From assembly GCA_046343015.1 (NCBI GenBank), contig JBKDOL010000068.1:1-64000 (forward strand): a stretch of 64,000 nucleotides of DNA, in the 5' to 3' direction. The notes under the pieces were generated by a model. That model saw nothing but the letters and a program-made list of their open reading frames with translations. It was not told the origin of the DNA and ran no database searches. How positions within the stretch are numbered: position 1 is the stretch's first letter; each line of letters starts with the position of its first letter. This DNA is from BJ22 sp021298375. GTDB lineage: Bacteria > Planctomycetota > Planctomycetia > Pirellulales > Pirellulaceae. The translations under genes and the position numbers were made by a program. Shown here one piece after another: positions 1-9,658 of this stretch.

Positions 1-1
1 C

Positions 2-1690
2 CACTCCATCACCGTCCGGGCCACCTCCGCCGACGGCAGCTGGTCGACCCAGACCTTTACCATCAACCTCACCGACGTCGACGAGTTCGACGTTGGCGCG
101 GTCACCGACAGCAACGCTGCCGCCAACTCCCTCGCCGAAAACTCGGCCAATGGCACAGCCGTGGGCCTCACCGCTTCGGCCTCCGATGCCGACGGCACGA
201 CCAACACGATCACCTACACCCTGGACGATGCCGCCGGCGGACGCTTTGCGATCAACAGCTCCACTGGCGTCGTCACGGTCGCCAACAGCAGCCTGCTCAA
301 CTACGAAGCCGCTACCAGCCACTCCATCACCGTCCGGGCCACTTCGGCCGACGGCAGCTGGTCGACCCAGAGCTTTACGATCAGTCTGACCGACGTCGAC
401 GAGTTTGATGTCGGACCGGTCACCGACACAAACGCCGCCGCCAACTCACTCGCCGAAAACTCGGCTAACGGGACGCTTGTCGGAATTACCGCTTCTGCTT
501 CCGATGCCGATGCTACGACCAACACCATCACCTATACCTTGGACGATGCCGCTGGCGGGCGGTTCACGATCAACAGCTCGACCGGCGTCGTGACGGTCGC
601 CGACGGCAGCCTGCTCAACTACGAAGCGGCCACTGGCCATTCCATCACCGTCCGGGCTACTTCTGCCGACGGCAGCTGGTCAATCCAGACCTTTACGATC
701 AGTTTGACCGATGTCGACGAGTTTGATGTCGGACCGGTCACGGACACCAACGCTGCTGCCAACTCCCTCGCCGAGAACTCAGCCAATGGCATCGCCGTTG
801 GAATCACCGCAGCGGCATCCGACGCCGACGCAACCAACAATATTATCACCTATTCTCTCGACGACACTTCCGGCGGACGGTTCGCAATCAACAGCTCAAC
901 TGGCGTCGTCACCGTCGCCAACGGCAGCCTGCTCAACTATGAGGCAGCGACCAGCCACTCCATCACCGTCCGGGCAACATCGGCCGACGGCAGCTGGTCG
1001 ACCCAGACCTTTACCATTAATCTGACTGATATCGACGAATTCGATGTCGGCCCGGTCACTGATGTCGATGCAGCTGCCAACTCCCTCGCGGAGAATTCCA
1101 CGAATGGCACTGCGGCAGGAATCACCGCTTCCGCATCCGATGCGGACGGTTCGACCAACACGATTATCTACACTCTGGATGACACCGCCGGCGGACGATT
1201 CGCGATCAACAGCTCGACCGGCGTGGTCACCGTTGCCGACAGCTCACTCCTCGACCGTGAAGCAGCTGCCAGCCACTCGATCACCGTCCGGGCGACCTCC
1301 GCCGACGGCAGCTGGTCGACTCAGACCTTCACCATCAACCTCACGGATGTCGATGAGTTCGACGTTGGCGCAGTCACCGACGGCAACGCTGCCGCCAACT
1401 CCCTCGCCGAAAACTCGGCCAATGGCACAACAGTGGGCCTAACCGCCTCGGCCTCCGACGCCGACGCCACTACCAATACGATTACTTACACCCTCGATGA
1501 CACCGCCGGCGGACGCTTTGCGATCAACAGCTCGACCGGTGTCGTTACCGTTGCCAACAGCAGTCTGCTCGATTTCGACACGATAGCCAGCCACACGATC
1601 ACCGTCCGGGCAACTTCGGCTGACGGCAGCTGGTCGACCCAGACCTTCACGATTAGCCTCACTAACGTCAATGAATCGCCGACGGCTGTC
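2..1690 (+). repeat. Cadherin-like tandem repeats, 318-bp period
   Basis: The junction encoding DVDEFDVG recurs at 74, 392, 710, 1028, 1346 and (as NVNES) 1664, always exactly 318 bp apart (106 codons). There are five complete intervals plus the partial copy at the window edge. Copies are very similar at DNA level, including long runs of shared codons. The period is intragenic and in frame. Confidence 0.93.
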
Positions 1691-1918
1691 GCGGATACGG
1701 CGACCGCTGTCGAAGCGGGTGGGTTCAGCAATGGAACCGCCGGGACCAACCCCAGCGGAAATGTCCTCACGAACGATACCGACCCGGATGCCGTTGATAC
1801 CAAGACCGTCACCGGCGTCGCGGCTGGTACCGTAGGCAGCGCCAGCGGTAACGTGGCCTCGAATGTGACCGGCACCTACGGCTCGGTCACGATCGCCGCG
1901 GACGGCACTTACACCTAG
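2..1918 (+). CDS. Giant cadherin-like repeat surface protein (adhesin A), N-terminal side truncated by window, ends at in-frame TAG
   Basis: The frame is open from base 2, so the true start lies upstream of the window. The visible product is a row of cadherin-like repeats of 106 residues, each carrying AGGRFxINSSTGVVTVA, ITVRATSADGS and LTDVDEFDVGP. These are followed by most of one VCBS-type repeat (EAGGxxNGTxGxNPSGNVLxNDTDPDA). Such repeats form extended beta-sandwich stalks of secreted or surface-attached adhesins, and the many Asp residues fit calcium binding at domain junctions. The frame ends at TAG 1916-1918, but the same frame continues for 1,702 codons to 7024. Homologous repeats have Tyr at this exact place (GSYTYTVDN). 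The stop therefore looks like a single-base change within one long gene and not a natural C-terminus. Confidence 0.8.
   Translation, partial: HSITVRATSADGSWSTQTFTINLTDVDEFDVGAVTDSNAAANSLAENSANGTAVGLTASASDADGTTNTITYTLDDAAGGRFAINSSTGVVTVANSSLLNYEAATSHSITVRATSADGSWSTQSFTISLTDVDEFDVGPVTDTNAAANSLAENSANGTLVGITASASDADATTNTITYTLDDAAGGRFTINSSTGVVTVADGSLLNYEAATGHSITVRATSADGSWSIQTFTISLTDVDEFDVGPVTDTNAAANSLAENSANGIAVGITAAASDADATNNIITYSLDDTSGGRFAINSSTGVVTVANGSLLNYEAATSHSITVRATSADGSWSTQTFTINLTDIDEFDVGPVTDVDAAANSLAENSTNGTAAGITASASDADGSTNTIIYTLDDTAGGRFAINSSTGVVTVADSSLLDREAAASHSITVRATSADGSWSTQTFTINLTDVDEFDVGAVTDGNAAANSLAENSANGTTVGLTASASDADATTNTITYTLDDTAGGRFAINSSTGVVTVANSSLLDFDTIASHTITVRATSADGSWSTQTFTISLTNVNESPTAVADTATAVEAGGFSNGTAGTNPSGNVLTNDTDPDAVDTKTVTGVAAGTVGSASGNVASNVTGTYGSVTIAADGTYT
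1916..1918 (+). other. In-frame TAG interrupting the giant adhesin frame
   Basis: The codon order is GGC ACT TAC ACC TAG ACC GTC. In at least four of the downstream VCBS copies the aligned codon is Tyr, as in SYTYTVDNS. The frame is open on both sides, and no frameshift is needed to join the two parts. Confidence 0.9.
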
Positions 1919-1942
1919 ACCGTCGACAACAACAACGCCGCT

Positions 1943-4900
1943 GTGCAGGCGCTCCGCACCATCGGCAACAACCTGACCGACACCTTTACCTACACGATGC
2001 GTGATGCGTCAGGGCTGACCAGCACGACTCAACTGTCCGTCACGATTCAGGGCTCCAACGACAATCCCCATGACCTGGCGACCGCCGGCCTGTCGACCGC
2101 TGAGAACTCATCAGTTGGGACCATTGCCGGGACGATCAGCTCGAGTGACTTCGATTTCGGCGACTCTGCCAGCTTTACTCTGGTGAATAATGCTGGCGGG
2201 CGTTTTGCGATTAACGCCTCAACTGGCGCCGTCACAGTGGCAAATCCCGCCCTGCTGAATTATGAAGTCGCCACAAGCCACATCATCCGCGTCCGCATCA
2301 CGGATACCGCCGGAGCAACCTACGAGGAAGACTTTGTCGTCAACCTGACAGACGTCGACGAGTTCGATGTCGGCCCCTTAACTGACTCCAATGCCGCGGC
2401 TGACAGCTTGGCGGAAAACTCGTCCAATGGCTCGCTGACCGGGATTACCGCGTTGGCCAGCGATGCCGATGCTACCAACAACACAATCACCTACTCGCTT
2501 GATGATTCCGCGGGTGGCCGCTTCACGATCAACGCCTCGACCGGGGTAGTCACGGTCGCGAACTCCAGCTTGCTCAACTACGAAGACAACAGTTCGCACC
2601 AGGTGACCATTCGGGCCACCTCGGCGGATGGCAGCTTTTCAACTGAAACATTTATCATTCAACTGACGGACGTCGACGAATTTGACGTCGGGCCCGTCAG
2701 CGATGCCGACTCCGCAACGAACCATGTCAATGAAAATTCCTCAACGGGAACAGTCGTCGGCTTGACTGCGTCTGCCTCCGACCTGGACGGAACGAATAAT
2801 CAAATCACCTACTCTCTGGATGACGATGCAGGCGGCCGGTTTGCGATCGATTCCTCTACAGGTGTCGTGACGGTAGCTGACGGTTCGCTGCTGGACTTCG
2901 AATCCAGCACGAGCCACACCGTCATCGTCAGGGCAACTTCCGGGGACAACAGCTTCTCGATACAGACATTTACCATCGACCTTCTCGACATCCCCGAGCC
3001 CCCAAACCCGGCAGACGACGTTGACACTGCCATCGAAGCCGGTGGACTGCTGAACGACATTCCCGGCTTGAATCCGACTGGCAACGTCCTGGCCAATGAT
3101 ACGGACACCGATGCCGGTGAGACCAAGGTCGTCATTGGAGTCGTTGCCGGACCTGCAAGTTCAGCAAGTGGCTTTGTTGGCACAACCGTGCTCGGTGCTT
3201 ACGGCAGCGTTACCATCCAAGCCGATGGAACTTACGTCTACATTCTCAACAACTCGAACGCCGCGGTTCAGGCTTTGCGAACCAGCGGCCAAACTCTGAA
3301 GGACATCTTCACCTATACAATGCAGGACTCGGCTGCTTTAGCCAGCACTGCTCGCCTGACAATTACCATTCAAGGCGCAAATGATACGCCGACCGCTGTA
3401 GTAGACAGCAATATCGCCGTCGAAGCTGGCGGCTTGAGCAATGGCTCTTCGGGCACCAATCCGACAGGCAATGTTCTCACTAACGATACTGATGTCGATG
3501 CCGGCGACACAAAGACCGTTATCGGTGTCGAAGCTGGTGTCCAAAACTCTGTCAGTGGAGGCATCGCCTCGAGCATTACAGGGAGTTATGGCTCGATCGT
3601 CATCAATGCCAATGGCAGCTACACCTATACTGTCGACAATAGCAATCCCGCCGTGCAAGCCCTGAGGATCAGCGGAGAAACGCTGACTGACACGTTTACT
3701 TACACGATGCGCGATGCGGGTGGCCTGGAAAGCACGGCTCAGGTTACGATTACCGTCCGGGGCGCGAACGATACTCCAACGGCAGTCGCTGATGCGAATA
3801 CCGCAACCGAAGCCGGCGGCCTGAATAACGATTCCGCAGGCACCAATCCTAGCGGCAATGTCCTGTCCAATGACACTGACGTCGATGCAGGAGATAGCCA
3901 GACCGTCGTTGGCGTTCAAGCTGGCGTTCAAGGTTCGACCAGCGGAAATGTCGGGGCCAGCGTCCGCGGTCTCTATGGCTGGGTCACGATTAGCTCCAAC
4001 GGCGAATACACTTACACGGTAGACAACAGCTTGGCCGCTGTACAAGCACTTCGGATCAGCAATCAGACACTGTCGGATACCTTCAGCTATACGTTCCGCG
4101 ATACCGGTGGATTGCAAAGCACAACCCAGCTGACGATCACCATTCAGGGCGAGAATGACACTCCGACTGCCGTCGCCGACACGAATATTGCGGTCGAGGC
4201 TGGCGGCCTCTCCAATGGCACTGTGGGCGTTAACCCCACTGGCAATGTCTTGGTCAATGACACCGATGTCGACCAGGGTGATTCCAAGACGGTGGTTGGA
4301 GTTCAGGCTGGAGTTCAAAGCTCCACGAGTGGCGATGTTTCCTCCAACATCGTCGGCGACTATGGCTCGATTATCATCGGTTCCGATGGCAGCTACATCT
4401 ACACCGTCGACAACAACAATCCGGCTGTCCAAGCACTGCGAACCAGTGGCCAGACGCTGACAGACACCTTCAGCTACACGATCCGTGATACAGAGGGCCT
4501 GGAGAGCACTACCCAGATCACGATTACCATCCAGGGGGCAAACGACACTCCGACTGCCGTCGCCGACACCGACACGGCGGTAGAAGCGGGTGGCTTGAAT
4601 AATGGCACCTCTGGGGCAAATTCCAGCGGCAATGTCCTGGTAAATGATACAGACGTTGATGCCGGCGACACCAAAACCATCGTGGGCGTACGGCAGGGAA
4701 CCTATTCTTCGGCGACCGGCTCCGTCGGGTCCACCGTCATCGGAAGCTTTGGCTCGCTCGTCCTGCAAGCCAATGGCAACTACGCCTATACGGCCGACAA
4801 TAATAATCCCGCCGTTCAAGCCCTGAGACTCAGTGGTCAAACTTTAACCGACACATTTACCTACACCATGCGGGATACTGGAGGACTGCAGAGCACGACT

Positions 4901-7024
4901 CAGCTCTCCATCACTATCTCGGGCGTTAATGATACGCCAGTCGCGATCGCGGATCTTGCTCTTGCCAACGAGGCAGGTGGCTTCAGCAACGGAACGGCCG
5001 GCCTCAACCCAAGCGGTAATGTCCTGGCCAACGACACGGACGTCGATGCCGGGGACAGCCTGACCGTCGTCGGCGTGCAGCATGGCAACTCCAGTGTGAC
5101 CAGCGGCAATGTCGCCAGCACTGTCAGCGGAAACTACGGCTCGTTGGTGCTCAACGCGGATGGCAGTTACGTTTACACTGTCGACAACGAAGACCCCGCG
5201 GTGCAGGCCTTGAGAACCAGCGGTCAAACCCTGAGCGATACGTTCAGTTATACGATTCGCGACTCTGAGGGTCTGGAAAGCACAGTCCAGTTAACGGTTG
5301 TCATTCGGGGAGCAAATGACACTCCCGTAGCCAATAGCGATGAGGACACGGCCGTCGAGGCAAGCGGCGATGGCAATCAGACTAGCGGTTCAAATCCAAT
5401 CGGGAATTTACTGGAAAACGATACGGACATCGATAGCGGGGACACCAAGACCGTCATTGGAGTCGCCGCGGGCATCCAGACCAGTGCCAGTGGTTTCAGC
5501 GGCGATCCGATCGTTGGCCAGTATGGCACGCTGGTGGTTGACGCCAATGGAGATTATCTCTACCTGGTGAACAACTCCCACCCGGAAGTTCAAGCGCTAC
5601 AAATCAACCGGGAGACCTTGACCGACACCTTTACCTACACGATGCAGGATGCGGGTGGACTGCAAAGCACCGCTCAACTAACCATCACCGTTCGCGGTCG
5701 CAATGAAACTCCGACTGCCCAGTCCGACACGGCAATCGCGATGGAAGCCGGCGGATTGCTGAACTCGACACCGGGTATTGACCCCAGTGGCAATGTTCTC
5801 GCCAACGACTACGACATGGACTTCAACGACACTTTGGAAGTGGCAGGCGTGGTAGCCGGCGTGTCCAGCTATGCTGAGGGCGGGCTTGGCACAAGCATCA
5901 CTGGCACCTACGGGACCTTGACGCTGAATGCCGATGGAACCTACCAATACGTTGTCTTTAACAACCACACGGAGGTTGAAGCTCTGCAGAACAGCAGCCA
6001 AACGCTCGCCGATACTTTCACTTATACGATTCGCGATGCCTCGGGCGCAGAGAGCACAACTCAACTTGTCGTCACTATTCTGGGGGCCAACGACACCCCT
6101 CAATCCTCAGTCGATACCTTCAAGGCGGTTCAAGGCAAGCCACTTGTGACTGTTGGAAGCGTCCTCGGCAATGACATCGACCTCGACGAATCCCCGATGA
6201 TTGCCATCCTCCTCGAGGGACCTCGGTTTGGCAAAATCGTCTTCCAGGCTGACGGAAAATTCATCTACGAGCCGGACCGGGGCTTTATTGGAACCGACCT
6301 GTTTACGTACACCACGACTGATGGAGAATTAACTGGCGTGGTCACGACGGTCGAAATCGTAGTCGACGTCGGCAGCACCCAGGATACCAGCAATTCCAAC
6401 TCCAATAACCTGCTGATTGCTACTCAGGATGGCAGCCTGGTGGCCGCAACCGGTACCGGACAAACCCAGGATGCCAATCGGGGGGGACTGTTCGAAAAGA
6501 AAGACTCCGAGAGGCCGGATACGGCGACTGAGTCCGCACTCGATGCCGGCAATGAGCAAGAGGGTGGCTCACAGTCTGGCGAAGAGGGAGACCGCTTTGA
6601 GGTCGAACGTCAGGTGATGGCCAATCTGCTCGATTTGCGCGAACAATTAGGGAAGCTCAACGGTAACGATGCGGCCCACTCCATCCTCAACTCAAGTCTG
6701 GAATTAAACGGACAAACCTATAAAGTCGCCGTCAACCTGAACAAGGTCTGGCAGCAATTCGCTGACATCGAGCAGAACTTGAAGCAGCGGGGCAACGGTA
6801 ATGGGCTTCAAGCTCAGGAAATCGGGATCGACGTAAACACGTTTACGATGGCTGCCTCGCTCGGCACAATCCTCTGGTTCCTCCGCGGAGGGGCAATGAT
6901 GGCGACCTTGATGACTCAGGTCCCGACTTGGAAGATGATCGACCCGCTGGTCGTCATGGACTCCTACTCCAGTGGCATGGATGATGCCGGCAGCGACGAG
7001 ATGAACTCTTACTTTGATAAATAG
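1943..7024 (+). CDS. Giant VCBS/cadherin-like repeat surface protein (adhesin A), C-terminal part with membrane segment
   Basis: This is the same reading frame as the preceding entry, open from 1919; 1943 is only the first in-frame GTG. In order it encodes the end of a VCBS repeat, three cadherin-like repeats (about 2070-2990), eight VCBS repeats of exactly 129 residues (2993-6088), one different Ig/cadherin-like domain with a GxIVFQADGxFxYEP core (about 6095-6375), a Gln/Gly/Asp-rich linker, a helical stretch, and near the C-terminus one hydrophobic segment (about 6838-6915). The last part has the pattern WFLRGG...MTQVPTW...DPL. Adhesin B (9659-17092) ends in the same pattern. The next gene, a membrane GGDEF protein, starts 227 bp downstream. 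Without a start of its own this part would be expressed only by readthrough, by correction of a sequence error, or by internal initiation. Confidence 0.8.
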   Translation: MQALRTIGNNLTDTFTYTMRDASGLTSTTQLSVTIQGSNDNPHDLATAGLSTAENSSVGTIAGTISSSDFDFGDSASFTLVNNAGGRFAINASTGAVTVANPALLNYEVATSHIIRVRITDTAGATYEEDFVVNLTDVDEFDVGPLTDSNAAADSLAENSSNGSLTGITALASDADATNNTITYSLDDSAGGRFTINASTGVVTVANSSLLNYEDNSSHQVTIRATSADGSFSTETFIIQLTDVDEFDVGPVSDADSATNHVNENSSTGTVVGLTASASDLDGTNNQITYSLDDDAGGRFAIDSSTGVVTVADGSLLDFESSTSHTVIVRATSGDNSFSIQTFTIDLLDIPEPPNPADDVDTAIEAGGLLNDIPGLNPTGNVLANDTDTDAGETKVVIGVVAGPASSASGFVGTTVLGAYGSVTIQADGTYVYILNNSNAAVQALRTSGQTLKDIFTYTMQDSAALASTARLTITIQGANDTPTAVVDSNIAVEAGGLSNGSSGTNPTGNVLTNDTDVDAGDTKTVIGVEAGVQNSVSGGIASSITGSYGSIVINANGSYTYTVDNSNPAVQALRISGETLTDTFTYTMRDAGGLESTAQVTITVRGANDTPTAVADANTATEAGGLNNDSAGTNPSGNVLSNDTDVDAGDSQTVVGVQAGVQGSTSGNVGASVRGLYGWVTISSNGEYTYTVDNSLAAVQALRISNQTLSDTFSYTFRDTGGLQSTTQLTITIQGENDTPTAVADTNIAVEAGGLSNGTVGVNPTGNVLVNDTDVDQGDSKTVVGVQAGVQSSTSGDVSSNIVGDYGSIIIGSDGSYIYTVDNNNPAVQALRTSGQTLTDTFSYTIRDTEGLESTTQITITIQGANDTPTAVADTDTAVEAGGLNNGTSGANSSGNVLVNDTDVDAGDTKTIVGVRQGTYSSATGSVGSTVIGSFGSLVLQANGNYAYTADNNNPAVQALRLSGQTLTDTFTYTMRDTGGLQSTTQLSITISGVNDTPVAIADLALANEAGGFSNGTAGLNPSGNVLANDTDVDAGDSLTVVGVQHGNSSVTSGNVASTVSGNYGSLVLNADGSYVYTVDNEDPAVQALRTSGQTLSDTFSYTIRDSEGLESTVQLTVVIRGANDTPVANSDEDTAVEASGDGNQTSGSNPIGNLLENDTDIDSGDTKTVIGVAAGIQTSASGFSGDPIVGQYGTLVVDANGDYLYLVNNSHPEVQALQINRETLTDTFTYTMQDAGGLQSTAQLTITVRGRNETPTAQSDTAIAMEAGGLLNSTPGIDPSGNVLANDYDMDFNDTLEVAGVVAGVSSYAEGGLGTSITGTYGTLTLNADGTYQYVVFNNHTEVEALQNSSQTLADTFTYTIRDASGAESTTQLVVTILGANDTPQSSVDTFKAVQGKPLVTVGSVLGNDIDLDESPMIAILLEGPRFGKIVFQADGKFIYEPDRGFIGTDLFTYTTTDGELTGVVTTVEIVVDVGSTQDTSNSNSNNLLIATQDGSLVAATGTGQTQDANRGGLFEKKDSERPDTATESALDAGNEQEGGSQSGEEGDRFEVERQVMANLLDLREQLGKLNGNDAAHSILNSSLELNGQTYKVAVNLNKVWQQFADIEQNLKQRGNGNGLQAQEIGIDVNTFTMAASLGTILWFLRGGAMMATLMTQVPTWKMIDPLVVMDSYSSGMDDAGSDEMNSYFDK
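2993..6088 (+). repeat. Eight VCBS-type repeats, 387-bp period
   Basis: The codons for the GANDTP-type junction begin at 3380, 3767, 4154, 4541, 4928, 5315, 5702 and 6089, each exactly 387 bp (129 codons) after the last. The first copy starts near 2993. Each unit carries EAGG, NVLxNDTDxDxGDTK, YGSxxxxxDGxYxYxVxN, VQALRxSGQTLxDTFxYTxRD and TITIxGAN. The lack of any length change over eight copies suggests either homogenisation or strong length constraint. Confidence 0.95.
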
Positions 7025-7203
7025 CCTGAAATCCGGTTTGGACCGACCTTGCCGTTTAGGCTAGAGCCCCGGATGGTAGCAGTTGCAGGGGATGACTTGT
7101 CCCTGCGGATTGGGCTAAGAGCTCGGCGAGCGCTTCGGGGATTTCGGCAAGTTTCTCCCATTCTGCGGGTTCTCGGGAGGTAGCTTTCCATGGTGGCGAA
7201 ATC

Positions 7204-7224
7204 CCAGCCTGTCGGGCTGGTTTT
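7204..7224 (+). terminator. Possible Rho-independent terminator or attenuator between adhesin A and the GGDEF gene
   Basis: CCAGCC (7204-7209) pairs with GGCTGG (7215-7220) around a five-base loop and is followed by TTTT. The hairpin lies 180 bp after the adhesin stop and only 27 bp before the next ATG. It could end the adhesin message or attenuate readthrough into the sensor gene. The stem is short and the T run has only four bases. Confidence 0.45.
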
Positions 7225-7251
7225 GCGCGCCCCACGTGGCAGGTAAACCGA

Positions 7252-9630
7252 ATGTTCAAAATCAAGTCCGCAGCACGCTTGGCCATCACGGTCGCCTTAA
7301 TCGTGTCCAGCAACCTTTCGCTGGCCATGATGATGGGGCTGTTGCCCGATCTGACGGAACAGGCGGTGCAACAACGAGTCCAATTCGCCGAGTTGATTGC
7401 GATCAATTCCGCCAGCCTCGCGGAAAACAATCGACTGACGGACTTGGAGCGGGTGCTCGAGCAATTTCAGGCCCGGAACGAAGAACTGCTCTCTTTGGGG
7501 ATTCGCAAACGCGATGGGAGCTATCGCCTGACCGTTGGCGAGCACAAGAAAAACTGGAAACCGGAGGAGCGAAACTCCGAGCAATTGGCGATCGAAATCA
7601 AGTCCAAAGGCCGTGTCTGGGGCACGATTGAACTGCGATTCAGTCCGCTGCGGACGACCTTGGGCTCCGCGATGTGGGGCTATCCCCTGGACCTGATTCT
7701 TTATGTCAGCGCGGCCAGCTGCCTGCTCTCCTGGTTCACGCTCTCCCGCACCTTCCGCTATCTCGATCCCAGCAAAGTGGTTCCGAATCGAGTCCGCTCA
7801 GCACTGGACTCTCTGGCAGAAGGCCTGGTTCTGATCGATCGTGATCTGCGAATCGTGCACGCCAATCAGGCCTTTGCCAAGATGGTATTCCGCGATGGCG
7901 AGGAGCTGGTCGGCAACTCCCTTAACGACTTTAAATGGAACTTCGAGGTCGAAGGGCAGACAGCAGTTCCGCCCTGGACAATCAGCATCCAATCGCAAGA
8001 GCCAATTGTCGGCCGCCTGATTGAGGCCCAATACGGAAATGAAGTACACAAATACAAAGTCAACACCAATCCAATCGCGGGGCCGAAAAGCGAGTGCCGT
8101 GGGGTATTGATCAGCTTCGACGACGTCACTCAGCTCGAGCAGAAGAAAAACGACCTCGCCAATCTCGTTGCCACACTCGAGCAATCACGCGATGAAATCC
8201 AGGAGCAGAATGCCAAACTTCAGTTCCTCGCCTCTCGGGATCCGTTGACCAAGTGCTACAACCGCCGAACCTTCTGGGAACTGTTCGAAAAGGTCTGGGA
8301 AACGACGGATAAAGAGCTGGTCAGCATGATCATGCTGGACATTGACTTCTTCAAACAGGTCAATGATAACCACGGCCACTCCAAGGGTGATGATGTGCTC
8401 CGGGAAACCGGTGCCTTACTGCTGCATTTGGTTGGAGACGAAGGAATTGTCTGCCGTTTTGGCGGCGAGGAATTTGCCGTGCTGCTCTACAAGGTTGACC
8501 TCGACGGAGCAACCCGATACGCCAACGCTTTCAACCGGGCATTTCAACGGTGCAAGGTCGGTGGACTCAATGTCACCTGCAGCGTTGGGCTTTCCAATCG
8601 CCAATTCCGGGCGATGGACTCCCAACATTTACTGGACCAGGCAGACCAGTGCCTCTATGCGGCCAAGCGGAATGGACGAAATCAGGTTGTCCGCTTCGAT
8701 CAGTCCGCCATGCTGGAACGACGAAACAAGCCTCGAATCGGCGAGAATCGGCCGGCTCCCAAACATATCTCCTACTCCTCGGTGATGGCTCTCTTCACCG
8801 CCTTGGCCTACCACGACCAAGGAATCGCCAGTCAATCACAGCGGATTGCTGATACGTGCCTGGCACTCGGGCGCCGATTACTCGACCCCCGGACGCTGTA
8901 CTGGATGGAGGTCTGCGCTTTGCTTCAGCATGTGTCTCGACTCGCTAAGAAATCCTCTCTGCCAGCAAACCAATCCGTTGATTCGGCCCAAGCGACACGA
9001 ATTACTGTCGAGATTCTCCGCAACACCTTCGGCAGCGAGGAACTCGTCTGGATCATGGCCGGTAGCGCCAACGCCGACGCCTCCACCCTGGAAGCTCCCC
9101 AAGTTGGCCAACGACTCGACGTCTGCCATCGAATTCTCGGCCTCGCCACCGAACTCGTCGTCGCCGTTGAAAGTGGCCGGCAATTGACTTCGGCAGAGGT
9201 CGAAGAGCGGCTGCGGACTGCGGAAATCACCGCTGATGAGACAGTCGTCGAGGCAGTCCTTAAGCAATTGAAGCCCAGCAGCGAGATGCTGGAGACAAAA
9301 TGCCGGAATGCCAGCGTCGACTGCGCAGTCAAACTCAGTCCGCACGTCGATGACATCTGTATCTCAATTGCGAATCGGGACTTGAGCAAGCTCAAATCCT
9401 CAACCCGAAGTATTGCAGCTATCGCATTGGAGACGGGTAACAAGACAGTCAAGTCGATTGTCGAGTCGCTCGAACAACAGTTGGCCCGACAGGAACCGGA
9501 ATACGAGCAGTTAAGCCACCTGGCGGATCGAATCATGGAGCTTTGTCGCAGCACTCGTCACTCCCTGATCAAAGGAACTCACGTCCACAGTCAGAGTGAC
9601 CATCCCGAACCCTTCAAGCTTTCAAATTAG
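7252..9630 (+). CDS. Membrane PAS-GGDEF diguanylate cyclase with degenerate HD-like and HPt-like C-terminal domains
   Basis: Predicted cyclic-di-GMP synthase. Visible order: membrane segment about residues 8-30; extracytoplasmic domain about 31-140; second membrane segment about 143-165; a linker LDPSKVVPNRVRSALD; PAS about 175-300 (GLVLIDRDLRIVHANQAF); a short coiled coil; GGDEF about 325-490 with DPLTKCYNRR, MLDIDFFKQVND and GGEEF at 404-408. The usual RxxD inhibitory site before GGEEF is absent (GDEG instead). Residues about 503-620 resemble an HD-GYP domain in which the HD pair reads QH. Residues about 700-780 resemble an HPt domain with Arg719 in place of the phospho-accepting His. The N-terminal 350 residues are homologous to the kinase at 17099. 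ATG 7252 has a weak AGG upstream. The stop precedes the adhesin B ATG by 28 bp, suggesting cotranscription. The GGDEF call is firm; the two degenerate domains are inferred by eye. Confidence 0.9.
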   Translation: MFKIKSAARLAITVALIVSSNLSLAMMMGLLPDLTEQAVQQRVQFAELIAINSASLAENNRLTDLERVLEQFQARNEELLSLGIRKRDGSYRLTVGEHKKNWKPEERNSEQLAIEIKSKGRVWGTIELRFSPLRTTLGSAMWGYPLDLILYVSAASCLLSWFTLSRTFRYLDPSKVVPNRVRSALDSLAEGLVLIDRDLRIVHANQAFAKMVFRDGEELVGNSLNDFKWNFEVEGQTAVPPWTISIQSQEPIVGRLIEAQYGNEVHKYKVNTNPIAGPKSECRGVLISFDDVTQLEQKKNDLANLVATLEQSRDEIQEQNAKLQFLASRDPLTKCYNRRTFWELFEKVWETTDKELVSMIMLDIDFFKQVNDNHGHSKGDDVLRETGALLLHLVGDEGIVCRFGGEEFAVLLYKVDLDGATRYANAFNRAFQRCKVGGLNVTCSVGLSNRQFRAMDSQHLLDQADQCLYAAKRNGRNQVVRFDQSAMLERRNKPRIGENRPAPKHISYSSVMALFTALAYHDQGIASQSQRIADTCLALGRRLLDPRTLYWMEVCALLQHVSRLAKKSSLPANQSVDSAQATRITVEILRNTFGSEELVWIMAGSANADASTLEAPQVGQRLDVCHRILGLATELVVAVESGRQLTSAEVEERLRTAEITADETVVEAVLKQLKPSSEMLETKCRNASVDCAVKLSPHVDDICISIANRDLSKLKSSTRSIAAIALETGNKTVKSIVESLEQQLARQEPEYEQLSHLADRIMELCRSTRHSLIKGTHVHSQSDHPEPFKLSN

Positions 9631-9658
9631 CCTCGCCCCCCCTTTCCCGCCTCTCATC

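Noticed and set aside
3338..4840. 500-codon open frame on the minus strand
   Set aside because: It is the mirror of the VCBS repeats in adhesin A; the repeat structure keeps the antisense frame open, and its product has no family character.
2..6088. CRISPR-like regular repeats
   Set aside because: The 318-bp and 387-bp periods are coding, in frame and without unique spacers.
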